Below are positions 48,366 to 57,143 of a stretch of 64,000 bases of DNA, piece after piece. A program made the position numbers and the translations under genes. The DNA is from Nocardioides sp. NBC_00368 (GTDB lineage: Bacteria > Actinomycetota > Actinomycetes > Propionibacteriales > Nocardioidaceae): NCBI RefSeq assembly GCF_036090055.1, contig NZ_CP107970.1, forward strand, positions 1,242,501 to 1,306,500, read 5' to 3'. The notes beneath the pieces were generated by a model. That model was given only the letters and a program-made list of their open reading frames with translations, was not told the DNA's origin and did not search any database. How positions within the stretch are numbered: position 1 is the stretch's first letter; the number at the start of each line of letters is the position of its first letter.

Positions 48366-49259
48366 CTAGGGCAGCGGGTCCCAGCGCCACGGTCGTGGAC
48401 CGTTCATCCCCCGAAGGCAGTCGACCCGAGTGACTGCGTTCGACCTCAGAGCTGGGTCGTGCTGGGCTCGGTAGGCGGCATAGCAGGTGACTCGGAGTTC
48501 ACGGATGTCGCGGAACAGGTCGAACCCGTCCCATCGGGTGACGTCGCGTCCGTAGGCCTCGCAATAGTCGGCGTAGTCCTCTGCCGACAGAGTTGAGTAC
48601 GACGTCACCCGGCATGCCGTCGAGGTCAGGTCCCACTCGGGCGGGCCGATGGTGCACCGCTCCAGGTCGAGGAAGGTGACCCCCTCGACGGTGCTGACGA
48701 CGTTGCCGGCCCAGGCGTCTCCGTGGATCAGAGAGTCGGAAAGGCCGCGGGGCCGATCCGTCCAGGCTGCTTGGAGGTCTTCGAGCCTCGCCAGTAGCCA
48801 GGTGCGATCGTCGGTTCGCAGCCAGGTCGCGGCGTTGATGCGTTCCTCGAGGCGCACGAATGGCGCCACTTGGGCGACCATCGTGTCGGGAGTGGGCAGG
48901 GAGTGGAGTTGCTTCAACGCGGCAGCGACCTCTCGGGGCGTGCCCGGTCTATGGTCGCCGAGGTCATGCCAGAAGGTGACTGGGTGGCCCTCGACGATGA
49001 CGGGCTGTTCGACATCGAGGGATGCGTACGGGTGAACCGCGCGGACTCCGTTGGTGTTGAGCCATCTACCTAGGAAGACCTCCCGCCTGGCGGCCTGTTC
49101 TTGACCGGGTTTGGAGACCCTCGCGATCGCACCGTGGGGGAGGCGGTAGACATGGTTCTCGCCCGCGCTGAGCAGCTGTGCGTCCGCAGCCGACAACCCG
49201 GCGCGGCGGCAGGCAGCAGCCAGAATCTCGCCCGACCCGAGCACTGGGGGCGGGTTCAC
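48366..49259 (-). CDS. APH family phosphotransferase
   Basis: This 297-residue protein has the catalytic loop SLIHGDAWAGNVV and metal site FLDLERCTIGPPEWDLTSTA. The N-lobe ENHVYRLPHGAIARVSKP supplies ATP contacts. It resembles Streptomyces phosphotransferases encoded next to XRE-TPR regulators, as here: its ATG overlaps the stop of the XRE gene (ATGA). Substrate unknown; about 30% resemblance to the gene at 46877 is visible by eye only in motifs. Confidence 0.85.
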   Translation of the reverse strand: MNPPPVLGSGEILAAACRRAGLSAADAQLLSAGENHVYRLPHGAIARVSKPGQEQAARREVFLGRWLNTNGVRAVHPYASLDVEQPVIVEGHPVTFWHDLGDHRPGTPREVAAALKQLHSLPTPDTMVAQVAPFVRLEERINAATWLRTDDRTWLLARLEDLQAAWTDRPRGLSDSLIHGDAWAGNVVSTVEGVTFLDLERCTIGPPEWDLTSTACRVTSYSTLSAEDYADYCEAYGRDVTRWDGFDLFRDIRELRVTCYAAYRAQHDPALRSNAVTRVDCLRGMNGPRPWRWDPLP

Positions 49260-50620
49260 GAGGCGACGCCAACGGTACGGACGGTCTCCAGCACTTCAGC
49301 CACTTGATCGCGCTGATCGTGCTGATGAAGTCGCGCAGACTGGGCGATCTCCATCGCAGTCCGATGCAGCCGCTTGGAAAGCACACCTGCTGCGTCATCG
49401 ACAGCAGCCTGGGCGATCTCGACTGCGTGGTCCGGGTCGCCGGTGCGCATGGTGAGCGCAGCCAGCTTGAACCCGCTGATCGCCCGCGATCGGATGTAGG
49501 TATCGGGGTGCTGGTCGACCGCGATGGCGAGCCGGCGCGTCGTGTCCTCGACGCGTACGCCGTGGACGGCCAGCTCGGCAAGGGCATGCCCGGTGTCGCC
49601 ACAGTGCTGGGCGTAGTCGTAGTAGGCCATCCACGGCACGTCGTTGCCGGGATCGGCCCGGGCGAACGCATCATCAGCTTCACCAACCGCCTGCAGCGTC
49701 GCATCGACATCGCCCCGCCGACCATGGGCACGGGCCACCGCGGTAAACAGCATGGCCTGCTCCGTCGCCGTGAGCCGGTCGTGCCGAACGAGCCCCAGCT
49801 CCGAAAGGGTCAGCGCGCCCTCGGCGTCGCCAACCCAAACCGCTTGTCGTGCGCGCCAGGACAACGACTTCGCGCGAAGGTGCCAGTCACCGCAGTCCTC
49901 GGCACAAGCGGTGGCAAAGGCCAGAACCCGATCAGCGAGCTGGTGCTGATGGGAGTCGAACAGCAGAGCACCGGTGGCGACACCGAGCTGACCGACCGCA
50001 GCGAGCAGCTCGGGCCGGAGCCGCGGCGGGCACGGCAGCTTCAGCAGGTTCGCCGCGCGGCTCATCTCTGACGAGACGGCATGACCAATCTGCTCGCTCC
50101 CGTGCGCATGGGACCACGAGCTGAAGAAGTCCCCGGCGGAGCGCAGGCGAGCAATGTCAGCCTCACTGACCGTCGCTCTCGGGGCCAGAGCCTCCAGCTC
50201 GTGCGCAATCCCATCGAGCGATGCACCCATCCCAACTGCACCGACCGCACCGAGGGTCTGCAGGAACTGGCGGCGGTCTGGTGCCGGCGTGCGCCCGTGA
50301 CGCGGCGTATCGGGCGACGGATGATCCTCGTCGGGTTTGTCTGGCAGGTCGTTGGATGCCCCCGCTTGTGCGAACCGAGCCTTGGCGGCGTCGTCTGCCT
50401 GGGCCAGGGCTGTGTCGAGGATGGCCTGCATGTGGGGTCTCGGCTCACGTGCGGCGCCCGCCTGTTCCCACTTCGAAACTGTCCGGTGAGGGACACCGAG
50501 GTGGTCGGCGAACTCGCGCAGGCTCATGCGCAGTGCGACCTTGCGCAGCCGCCGTGCATCCGCTCCCGTCCACGTATCCACCTCGGCATTGAACCAGGTT
50601 CGAGCGACGAAGGGGAGCAC
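49256..50620 (-). CDS. XRE-type regulator with TPR-like helical repeats
   Basis: This 454-residue protein has an N-terminal helix-turn-helix (RLRKVALRMSLREFADHLGVPHRTVSKWEQAG, residues about 24-55) and then a long helical repeat region with TPR-like units (TATEQAMLFTAVARAHGRRGDVDATLQAVGEADDAF; DTGHALAELAVHG). It belongs to the large Streptomyces-type XRE-TPR class that senses peptides or metabolites. It is first in a unit with an APH kinase and the broken LOG gene. The RRQFLQTLGAVGAVGMG segment looks like a twin-arginine signal but is internal. Confidence 0.85.
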   Translation of the reverse strand: MLPFVARTWFNAEVDTWTGADARRLRKVALRMSLREFADHLGVPHRTVSKWEQAGAAREPRPHMQAILDTALAQADDAAKARFAQAGASNDLPDKPDEDHPSPDTPRHGRTPAPDRRQFLQTLGAVGAVGMGASLDGIAHELEALAPRATVSEADIARLRSAGDFFSSWSHAHGSEQIGHAVSSEMSRAANLLKLPCPPRLRPELLAAVGQLGVATGALLFDSHQHQLADRVLAFATACAEDCGDWHLRAKSLSWRARQAVWVGDAEGALTLSELGLVRHDRLTATEQAMLFTAVARAHGRRGDVDATLQAVGEADDAFARADPGNDVPWMAYYDYAQHCGDTGHALAELAVHGVRVEDTTRRLAIAVDQHPDTYIRSRAISGFKLAALTMRTGDPDHAVEIAQAAVDDAAGVLSKRLHRTAMEIAQSARLHQHDQRDQVAEVLETVRTVGVAS

Positions 50621-50766
50621 TTGGGCGGCGGAAGGGCGGCAGCAGGACGTTCCAGGGGACTCCGTTTCTGACGAGGCTTGTGAACGCCCGGGGCGCCGAA
50701 GGGTTTCCTACAACTTGCGGCGGTGTCCTGGGCACCAACCTGCCAACCACACCCGACGGAGTCTCG

Positions 50767-51432
50767 ATGAGTTCCGCAGCCAGACGTCCTCGCCCCGGCC
50801 GGCCCCGGCATATCCCGCCAGTCGACAGCAACCTGTCGCCTCGCGAGCAGATTCTCGACGTGTGCGCCCGACTGTTCACGCAGTATGGTTACGCTGCTAC
50901 CTCCACGAGAGACATTGCCGACGCGGTCGGGATCAGACAGGCGTCGCTTTACTACCACTTCGCCGGGAAGCCCGGAATCCTCGAGGAACTACTCGCGCGG
51001 ACCGTGCGGCCCACAATCGACCTGCTCGACAGGATCGAGGCCGTCGCCGATGAGCACGGCGCAGCAAGCGCGTTGTATGCCTTAGTGATGATCGACACGG
51101 CCACCCTCGCGAAGGCCCCGCACAACTGCGGTCGGCTGCCTTCGTTCCCCGACGTGCGTTCGCAGGAGGAGTGGCAGCCGTACAAGCTGATCCACCGCGA
51201 CCTCGTCATAGCCTACGACCGGCTCGGTCGTGAGGTCGCCGGCAAGGACGTCAACGGAACTTGGATCGAGAACCTGGTCGAGATCGTGGTGGCCAACCGC
51301 GCCGAAGGGCTGATCGTTGATGAGGCCGAGCGCCACATAGTGGCGACGAGCGTGCTCAGGGCCTGCGGAGCCACCCACGAGCAGATCACCACCGCGAAGG
51401 CCGTTGCCTGGGCCGAACTGCTAGACGAGTAG
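50767..51432 (+). CDS. TetR family transcriptional regulator
   Basis: This 221-residue regulator has the HTH ILDVCARLFTQYGYAATSTRDIADAVGIRQASLYYHFAGKPGILEELL (in segments, residues about 28-75). The ATG at 50767 has GGAG at good spacing. The ligand domain is divergent. No divergent partner is obvious: the nearest neighbour on the left is the XRE gene, transcribed away from it. It lies in the cargo block between the two transfer segments. Confidence 0.88.
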   Translation: MSSAARRPRPGRPRHIPPVDSNLSPREQILDVCARLFTQYGYAATSTRDIADAVGIRQASLYYHFAGKPGILEELLARTVRPTIDLLDRIEAVADEHGAASALYALVMIDTATLAKAPHNCGRLPSFPDVRSQEEWQPYKLIHRDLVIAYDRLGREVAGKDVNGTWIENLVEIVVANRAEGLIVDEAERHIVATSVLRACGATHEQITTAKAVAWAELLDE

Positions 51433-51477
51433 CCAGCCCTCTCAAACACCGGGCCTTCGAGCGCGGATGCCTGGGCG

Positions 51478-51663
51478 ATGAACATCGAGGAGTGTGGCCG
51501 TCAGATCGGTGACCTGTGGCGGGCGGGAGCCATTGATGGTGGCATCCGTGGGACCCTGGCGCGCGTCGTGATCTTCCACTGGAACCGCATAGGCCTCCAG
51601 GTCCGGCAGCAATCACTCCTGGCCGCTACAGCTCGGGACGCGTTCCTCGGTGACGCGGAGTGA
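51478..51663 (+). CDS. Short protein resembling C-terminus of lantibiotic-dehydratase-type enzymes
   Basis: This 61-residue frame contains LARVVIFHWNRIGLQVRQQSLLAATARDAFLG. The H-W-N-R-x-G-L pattern is typical of the C-terminal end of thiopeptide/lantibiotic dehydratase-like (TIGR03891) proteins. It may be a remnant of a larger gene or a tiny stand-alone protein. No other RiPP genes are visible here, so a degraded fragment is more likely. Confidence 0.45.
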   Translation: MNIEECGRQIGDLWRAGAIDGGIRGTLARVVIFHWNRIGLQVRQQSLLAATARDAFLGDAE

Positions 51664-51764
51664 CGCCGGACGGTCAGAGGACGCACTGTTCCAGTGCCGT
51701 ACCTACGTGGACCCCTGGCGACATCGGGCCGGTTCGCCGAAATCTTCGCCGACCAGGTGTAGGT

Positions 51765-51935
51765 ATGGATCGGAACGACTCAGAGGCGGTGAGCATGCTT
51801 GTCAGCAGCGCCCGCCAGTTGGCCAAAGGGTTCGTACGTCCCCTCGGCCACCGCTGGGAGCACAGTCGGGCCGTCGTAACGCGGGTCGCAGAGCTCGGCT
51901 CGAGTTTCCCTGCGGCAGACCGGGATAACCCGTCG
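51765..51935 (+). pseudogene. Truncated N-terminus of an HD-domain protein
   Basis: From ATG 51765 the frame reads MLVSSARQLAKGFVRPLGHRW, then EHSRAVVTRVAELGSSFPAADRD, matching the start of actinobacterial HD-domain phosphohydrolases, where an HDIG-type motif should follow within 20 residues. Instead the sequence diverges at about 51925 and runs antisense into the GNAT gene ending at 51936, though the frame stays open to 52103. This looks like a recombination junction. Confidence 0.55.
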
Positions 51936-52628
51936 CTATTCAGTCTGAAGAAGATCGCGAGCGACAGATCCGAGCAGCGCCTGCCCGTTGTTCGTGATCG
52001 GTTCTTCGACGCTCTTGATGGGCATCAGGTCTCGGGCAGCGCGGATCAGTCGACCGCCGATGCCCCGGCGACGCCACGCGGCTGCCGTCCAGATGTGGGC
52101 TAGGGATTCGTACTCGCCGTCATCGTCGCGGTCGTGGAAGACCGCGAAACCGACGAGGTTGCCGCGAAAGGTTTCGCCGTTCAACTTGTATGGACTCGCG
52201 GCGATGATCCAGACGCCAGCTTGGTCGGGTGGTGTGTCCCAACGGGTCTCGCGCTTGTAGGCCAGTGCTGCTTGCGCCGGCGCTGTGTCTCTCCAGTCGA
52301 CGTCGTCGGAACTCCACCTGGTCAAGCAGTCTGCACCCGCTGGATCACTGAGGGTGCCCTCGTCCATGTCGACGGTCATGACGATGAGCGGTGGGAAGTC
52401 TTCCTCGTCCGTTATGGTTCCAGGCCAGGTCATCCGCGGGCCTCTTTCGGCGATGATCGCTTCGTTGGCCAGGCGGTAGAGCCAATCGAGGTCATCGACG
52501 ACATGCGCGAGCAATTCATCATCTCCCGCCGTCATGGCGGTGGGCGGCAGGATCCCACGAAGAGCGCGGTGCACCTCACGGATCGGACCATCCAGTTCGG
52601 AAGTGAAGTGCGGGGAGTCCTTGATCAT
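51936..52628 (-). CDS. GNAT family N-acetyltransferase
   Basis: This 230-residue protein has a C-terminal GNAT fold (GNLVGFAVFHDRDDDGEYESLAHIWTAAAWRRRGIGGRLIRAARDL) with the R-R-R-G-I-G acetyl-CoA loop, and a divergent N-terminal part with DDVDWRDTAPAQAALAYKRE. The start at 52628 is an ATG. It converges on the truncated HD gene. Substrate unknown. Confidence 0.7.
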   Translation of the reverse strand: MIKDSPHFTSELDGPIREVHRALRGILPPTAMTAGDDELLAHVVDDLDWLYRLANEAIIAERGPRMTWPGTITDEEDFPPLIVMTVDMDEGTLSDPAGADCLTRWSSDDVDWRDTAPAQAALAYKRETRWDTPPDQAGVWIIAASPYKLNGETFRGNLVGFAVFHDRDDDGEYESLAHIWTAAAWRRRGIGGRLIRAARDLMPIKSVEEPITNNGQALLGSVARDLLQTE

Positions 52629-52726
52629 GTTGCCCTCTCCATCGGGTCGACTCTGCGTGAGCCAAGCTATGTCCTGAATCGGATAAGTTCAGGGAGGTTG
52701 TAGTCACCGGGGCTGATGTCGCCGCA

Positions 52727-53020
52727 TCACTGGAACTGGTTGCCGATGCCGATGAGCCAGTTCGCCCAGGCGAGTGCGCCGCCGACGAGAACGGCGCCCG
52801 CCAAGGAAACAACGAGGCCGGTCTTCGCCTTATCGGCCGCGTGCCAGTTTCCGCGGGAAGAAGCAATCGCCCATGCTGCGGCGCAAACGATGAGCATGAG
52901 CATCGAGGTGAGCAGGCCGTAGGTCAGCAGCGCACCGACGACGCGGCGAAGCTCAGATGCGTCGGCGACGGCTCCGAGATCGGGATAGACGCGGGAGGGT
53001 ACGAGGCGGAGCGATGCCAT
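52727..53020 (-). CDS. Second DUF6112-like small membrane protein (VirB2-like)
   Basis: This 97-residue protein has two helices (GALLTYGLLTSMLMLIVCAAAWAIASSRG and KTGLVVSLAGAVLVGGALAWANWLIGIG) with the same spacing as the DUF6112 protein at 46315. It resumes the transfer gene cluster after the cargo block. The start is uncertain: ATG 53020 or 53044, neither with a strong ribosome site. It may be a pilin-like channel subunit. Confidence 0.7.
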   Translation of the reverse strand: MASLRLVPSRVYPDLGAVADASELRRVVGALLTYGLLTSMLMLIVCAAAWAIASSRGNWHAADKAKTGLVVSLAGAVLVGGALAWANWLIGIGNQFQ

Positions 53021-53126
53021 GCACGGAAGGTGTGAGATCGCGGCCATGGACGGACAGAAGTAGCCTCGCAGGAGTCTTGGGTCTCCGGCGGGGCTGAGAC
53101 CAATCATGCGGTGGTCGGGGCGCTTG

Positions 53127-54275
53127 TCAGCAACGTTGGCCAGAGGACCTGAGCGGTTCGATGAGGTCGACGGCGCCGTGGTCTGCAAGCCACGGCGCCG
53201 GATCGATCGCAGACGCGTACGTTCCATCGTGCCGGATCTCGAAGTGCAGGTGGGGTCCGGTCGCTTTCCCGTCGGCTCCGACATCGGCGATGTGCTGCCC
53301 GGCAACGACGACATCTCCTTCGCGGACATGGATGCCCTCGGCGTACATGTGGGCATAGCCTGAGAACACTTGGCGACCGGCGACGGTGTGCTCGATCAGG
53401 ATCAGATGCGCGTAGCCGGACGAGACGGCGCCCGCGAAGACGACTCGGCCGTCCGCGATCGCCAGGATCGGCGTACCGAGCGGTGCCGCGTAGTCGGTGC
53501 CGGAATGGATGGTGTCGATGTGGGTGACCGGATCGGTGCGTGAGCCGTATCCGCTGGACTTCGCCCAGGTCTTCGCTGGGAGCGGGAAGACGACGCGGGC
53601 CGTCTGGGTAACGGCCGGCGTCTTGCCAGCTTTGGGCTGCGACGTCAACGCCTCGAGGATGGCGTCAGCGACCGGGGCATACCGGGCATACCGATCGGGA
53701 AAGGCTGAGACCTCGACCGCCTGGGCGGCGGCCCCAGGGCTCATCGAACGCCAGCCGGGGATGTCAAGGAGACCGCGAGGTGAGCCGCGGTTTGGGCCGC
53801 GCGGGCCGCCGAAGAACGCCCGCGCCTGGTAGGTCGCCTCCATGAGCTGCGCGACCGTGCCCCAGCCTGTCGACGGTCTCATCTGGAAGAGGCCGAGCGA
53901 GTCGTGATCGCCGCCGTCTCCGTCGTTGGGGAATCGCGCGGACTCAGGGTAGGCGCCCGCGTTGGCGAGCATGCGAAGGCTTGATTCGGTGAGCGCGGCC
54001 ATGAGAGCGATGCGTACGCCATCTCGGCCTACCCCCTTGGTCTGCCCACCGATCGTCACGATGGTCGCGGCCCTGGAGAGCTGCGTGCGGTCGAGCGTCA
54101 GGTGGACGCCGTCGGCTGTGGCCACCGCCAGACTGTCAGGAACCTCGCCGACGCTGGGGCCGCAAGCACCGTCGCTCCCGAGCGCGGCGACAGCCAGTAC
54201 GGTGACTCCCAAGAGGTAAGCCGTCGGTGAGAGGAACAGGACGAGCGCGAGCACGACGAGACCGATCTTCCGCAT
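53127..54275 (-). CDS. Lytic transglycosylase-like plus M23 peptidase (VirB1-like), membrane-anchored
   Basis: This 382-residue protein has one N-terminal helix (IGLVVLALVLFLSPTAYLLGVTVLAV), then a lysozyme-like domain (VRIALMAALTESSLRMLANAG, DHDSLGLFQMRPSTGWGT, with the catalytic Glu in TESS), then an M23 domain (HSGTDYAAPLGTP, GPHLHFEIRHDG). Such fusions open the wall for conjugative channels in Gram-positive bacteria. Start 54275 removes a non-coding leader. It lies 13 bp after the gene at 54289. Confidence 0.87.
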   Translation of the reverse strand: MRKIGLVVLALVLFLSPTAYLLGVTVLAVAALGSDGACGPSVGEVPDSLAVATADGVHLTLDRTQLSRAATIVTIGGQTKGVGRDGVRIALMAALTESSLRMLANAGAYPESARFPNDGDGGDHDSLGLFQMRPSTGWGTVAQLMEATYQARAFFGGPRGPNRGSPRGLLDIPGWRSMSPGAAAQAVEVSAFPDRYARYAPVADAILEALTSQPKAGKTPAVTQTARVVFPLPAKTWAKSSGYGSRTDPVTHIDTIHSGTDYAAPLGTPILAIADGRVVFAGAVSSGYAHLILIEHTVAGRQVFSGYAHMYAEGIHVREGDVVVAGQHIADVGADGKATGPHLHFEIRHDGTYASAIDPAPWLADHGAVDLIEPLRSSGQRC

Positions 54276-54288
54276 GACGCCAACCGGG

Positions 54289-54939
54289 TCAGGGGAGCGG
54301 ATGGTTGAGCTGGGACAGGCGAAGCAGCTTGCATTCGTCGTACGTCGGGCGGCACGTGATGAACACCGTGAAAGTGACGCGTTCGACGGTCTGAGCCTGC
54401 TCGCCTTGCCAGATGCCTGAGCGGCGTCGGAGCCCCGAGACCGTGAAAGCCGTCGTGCCGGCGGCGAGCTCGCGGCCGGCGTCGTCGGCTCTTGTCTCGT
54501 CCCACGAGTCGGGGACGGCATAGGAATTGATATCGATCCACTGCCGGACGCGATAGCCGCGTAGGTCCGCCCACGAAGCAGGCGAGGGCAGGTACGTGGC
54601 CAGGTCGGTCACCAGACCTGCGGACTCCTCCCCAGACGGGTCGGCGACGGCAAGGATGCGGCCGGTGTAGTCCGAGAGGGGAATCGCCGTGGTCGTATCC
54701 CAGTCGAAGAGTGCGCTGGCGACCGAGACAGCGAACGTCTCCGGGTTGTCGGTCTTCTCGACGGGGCTGATGCTGGTCGTGCCTGGCGGCGATCTATGAC
54801 CAGGATCCGTACGCGAAGCCGAGGGAGAATCGGCGGGGCTCGGCGCATTGCTCGGCCCTGCGAAAGCCAGGCAGGCACCGAGCATGGCACCGAAAGTTGC
54901 CAGGATTGCGATCGCGATGAGGATGCGGCGTGGCGGCAT
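54289..54939 (-). CDS. VirB8/TcpC-like extracytoplasmic transfer protein candidate
   Basis: This 216-residue protein has an N-terminal anchor (ILIAIAILATFGAMLGACLAF) that ends near a Cys, a disordered Ser/Pro linker and a C-terminal NTF2-like-looking domain (TFAVSVASALFDWDTTTAIPLSDYTGRIL; VERVTFTVFITC). The size and layout suit a VirB8/TcpC scaffold, but by sequence this is only suggestive. The ATG at 54939 has AGGAGG upstream. It is coupled to the VirB1-like peptidase gene. Confidence 0.6.
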   Translation of the reverse strand: MPPRRILIAIAILATFGAMLGACLAFAGPSNAPSPADSPSASRTDPGHRSPPGTTSISPVEKTDNPETFAVSVASALFDWDTTTAIPLSDYTGRILAVADPSGEESAGLVTDLATYLPSPASWADLRGYRVRQWIDINSYAVPDSWDETRADDAGRELAAGTTAFTVSGLRRRSGIWQGEQAQTVERVTFTVFITCRPTYDECKLLRLSQLNHPLP

Positions 54940-54971
54940 GGTTGTCCTCCTGAAGTAGAACGGTGCGCCGG

Positions 54972-55916
54972 CTAGGAATTGGCCGCCGGCGAGGTTGCAT
55001 CGGGCTGGTCGGTGCGCGCTTGTCGTGCGGCGCGCGCGAAGTCGGTGGTGCCGGCGAGCACACTCTCGAAGAGCTCCCAGTCCGCGTCGCTGAGCGCGGG
55101 TCCGATCTCGGTGGGGTCGTAGTGCGTCCACCAGCCGTCCATCTCGGTCCATGTGATGACGAAGGCACGAGCTGACCACGCGGTGGGCTTGGGGCGTCGT
55201 GACCGGGGCTGATGGATCCGGTCGATGGCTTCTTGGGCGATCGTGGCGAGACCTGGCTTGTCTGCTGCGCTGGCAACCTGGCGGACGGTCCGGTGCGCAG
55301 CGCTGACCGACGCTCCCTCGTCGATCGCATTCAGGGACTCGGCTGCGACCTGGCGTACTGCTTCTGGCATCTCACTCGCCGTAGCGACATCCTGGATCTC
55401 GCCGATGCGGTCCAGGCGCTGGTGGGAGTCGGCGCCGGTGATAGCGGTCGACGCCTGCGCACGGGTCTTGCCCGGTGACGGTGGTGTTGAATCAACACCA
55501 CCGTGGCTTCCCGTGTGGTCTGCCTGAGCGCCGAAGCGGGTCGCCGCCTGTCGGCGGGCAGCGTCTTCCTCCATGACCTGTTTGAGCTCGCGGTAGAGCT
55601 CGGCGGCCTCGGTGGGGGAGAAGGGCTTGTGGAGAAGGTTCTCGTCCTTGAGCGCGAAGAGCTGGTTGAGTTGGTCCGAGATGCCAGAGCGCACCCAGAC
55701 TCGTACGCTGCGCCAGCCGAGCCGCTTGACGGCCTCGAGTCGGCGGCGGCCGCACAGGAGCGCGCCATCGGGCGCGATGGTGATGGGTTGGAGCAATCCG
55801 AGGTGCTCGATGGATGCCATCAGCTTGTCGATGTCGCCCAGGTCGTTGCGGTGGCGTACGCCGACGGTAATGGAGTCGACGGTGCGCTCCAGCTCGATGT
55901 AGCCCCGGTCAGACAT
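54972..55916 (-). CDS. parB: ParB/Spo0J-like partition protein
   Basis: This 314-residue protein has an N-terminal ParB nuclease-like domain (VGVRHRNDLGDIDKLMASIEHLGLLQPITIAPDGALLCGRRRLEAVKRLGW, in segments; CTP-binding GRRR motif), then FSPTEAAELYRELKQ in the HTH region, and a helical C-terminal part. It may centre partition of the element or act as a KorB-type regulator; no parA is visible in the window. Start 55916 removes an unlikely leader. It overlaps the gene at 55909 by 8 bp. Confidence 0.85.
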   Translation of the reverse strand: MSDRGYIELERTVDSITVGVRHRNDLGDIDKLMASIEHLGLLQPITIAPDGALLCGRRRLEAVKRLGWRSVRVWVRSGISDQLNQLFALKDENLLHKPFSPTEAAELYRELKQVMEEDAARRQAATRFGAQADHTGSHGGVDSTPPSPGKTRAQASTAITGADSHQRLDRIGEIQDVATASEMPEAVRQVAAESLNAIDEGASVSAAHRTVRQVASAADKPGLATIAQEAIDRIHQPRSRRPKPTAWSARAFVITWTEMDGWWTHYDPTEIGPALSDADWELFESVLAGTTDFARAARQARTDQPDATSPAANS

Positions 55917-56769
55917 GAGCCGGCCCTCGCTGGACTTGAGTTGCGGTGCGGGAGAGAGCGACGACCAGCTGGTCGTCGTCGAGCACCTCCTGCGGGCTGA
56001 ATCCCAGAGCGAGTCGCTGGAGGAGTCCCCGGCCGGAGGCGGTCTGAGCACGCTCGGGGTTCGGGCTGCCCAGCACGATCCGCAGGGTTGTCGCCCAGCT
56101 GCGTCGGTCCAGGTCGAGAGCTGCTCGAGCGGCATGGTCTCGCCGCAGAGTCTGGTGAGCAGTCGGCCGTGAACCTGACACCGTCAGTCGACCACAGATG
56201 CAGTCGATCGTGGCTCGCGCGCTGTCCTCAGGCCAGCCGAAGGCGACGAAGATGGCAACCGCCATGTCTGCGGCAACATAGGCGCCGGTGCCTGGACCAT
56301 CCAGATCGTGGTGGCCATCCAGCCGGTTGAGGAGCTCGTCCTCATCGGTCTGCCACCGGAAGGCCGGGTGGTAGTCGTAGACCGGATTCTCCCGATCACT
56401 GAACCGCTCGGCGTCGTGGTACGCGGTCATCTCGGCCCGTCGAGCCCGCATCGTCGAGCACAACAGCCCCTCAGCCCGTTCCTCGGCGATCATCGTGATC
56501 TGGACGGCTCGCGTGACCACCGCCCACGGATCCGTCGCGTTCCGCGCAGCGGACGTGAGCATCACTTCGTACGCCGCGCTGGCTGCGTCCTCGGGCTCCT
56601 GGCGGTGGCGGCGGGCGAGTGCGGCGTACTTGTCGATCGTGTAGCGGACGAGCTCAGCAGCCTCGGGGTCGTCGACCCAGGATCCTTCGCCGGCGTCGTG
56701 CAACCGCGTGAGAAGCGCTCGCAGACCCTCTGGGGTGGTGAACGGCGCGAGCACGACATCGCTGGTCAT
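55909..56769 (-). CDS. Helical protein of unknown function, sigma-like layout
   Basis: This 286-residue protein has segments AAYEVMLTSAARNATDPWAVVTRAVQITMIAEERAEGLL and SGSRPTAHQTLRRDHAARAALDLDRRSWATTLRIVLG that look like successive DNA-binding helices, vaguely like sigma-70 regions 2 and 4. No confirmed motif. It lies between ParB and PrimPol, with 4-8 bp overlaps, so it is part of a replication/partition unit. Confidence 0.6.
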   Translation of the reverse strand: MTSDVVLAPFTTPEGLRALLTRLHDAGEGSWVDDPEAAELVRYTIDKYAALARRHRQEPEDAASAAYEVMLTSAARNATDPWAVVTRAVQITMIAEERAEGLLCSTMRARRAEMTAYHDAERFSDRENPVYDYHPAFRWQTDEDELLNRLDGHHDLDGPGTGAYVAADMAVAIFVAFGWPEDSARATIDCICGRLTVSGSRPTAHQTLRRDHAARAALDLDRRSWATTLRIVLGSPNPERAQTASGRGLLQRLALGFSPQEVLDDDQLVVALSRTATQVQRGPAHV

Positions 56770-57143
56770 AGCCCGATCCGTTCTCGTGACACCGACGACC
56801 GTGTCGGTGTCGTGTGGGTCGGCGGCAGGTCCGCGATCGCTCGTCGGCTCACCCTCGCTCGGATCCTCGTGGCGACCGCACCTGGTGTACGGCGAGTCGA
56901 CTGCGCGACCTGCCGCTGAGCGTCGATGCCGAATCGGGCGTACTTGCTCCCGACCATCCCGGGAAGGTCGCTGGGCCGCACCCACATGACGGACTTGTTG
57001 CGCGCGATATCGGGCTTCGCCTGCCGCTGGGAAGGATCGCCGTGCACGGCCAGATGGGACGGTTCCGTCGTCGCGCCGGCGTCGGGCTGGACTGGATCCG
57101 GCTCGGGGACGGTGTGCCGGACGTACGGCTGGTCGGTGTTCAT
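56766..57143 (-). CDS. Small basic protein, unknown
   Basis: This 125-residue protein is Pro/Thr/Arg-rich with a central WVRPSDLPGMVGSKYARFGIDAQRQVAQ that might be a short DNA-binding helix. Overlaps by 4 bp with both neighbours support that it is expressed. It may be a regulator or adaptor of the primase unit. No family is recognised. Confidence 0.6.
   Translation of the reverse strand: MNTDQPYVRHTVPEPDPVQPDAGATTEPSHLAVHGDPSQRQAKPDIARNKSVMWVRPSDLPGMVGSKYARFGIDAQRQVAQSTRRTPGAVATRIRARVSRRAIADLPPTHTTPTRSSVSRERIGL

Noticed and set aside
50250..50310. Twin-arginine-like signal in the XRE protein
   Set aside because: It lies more than 100 residues from the N-terminus, after the DNA-binding domain, so it cannot be an export signal.
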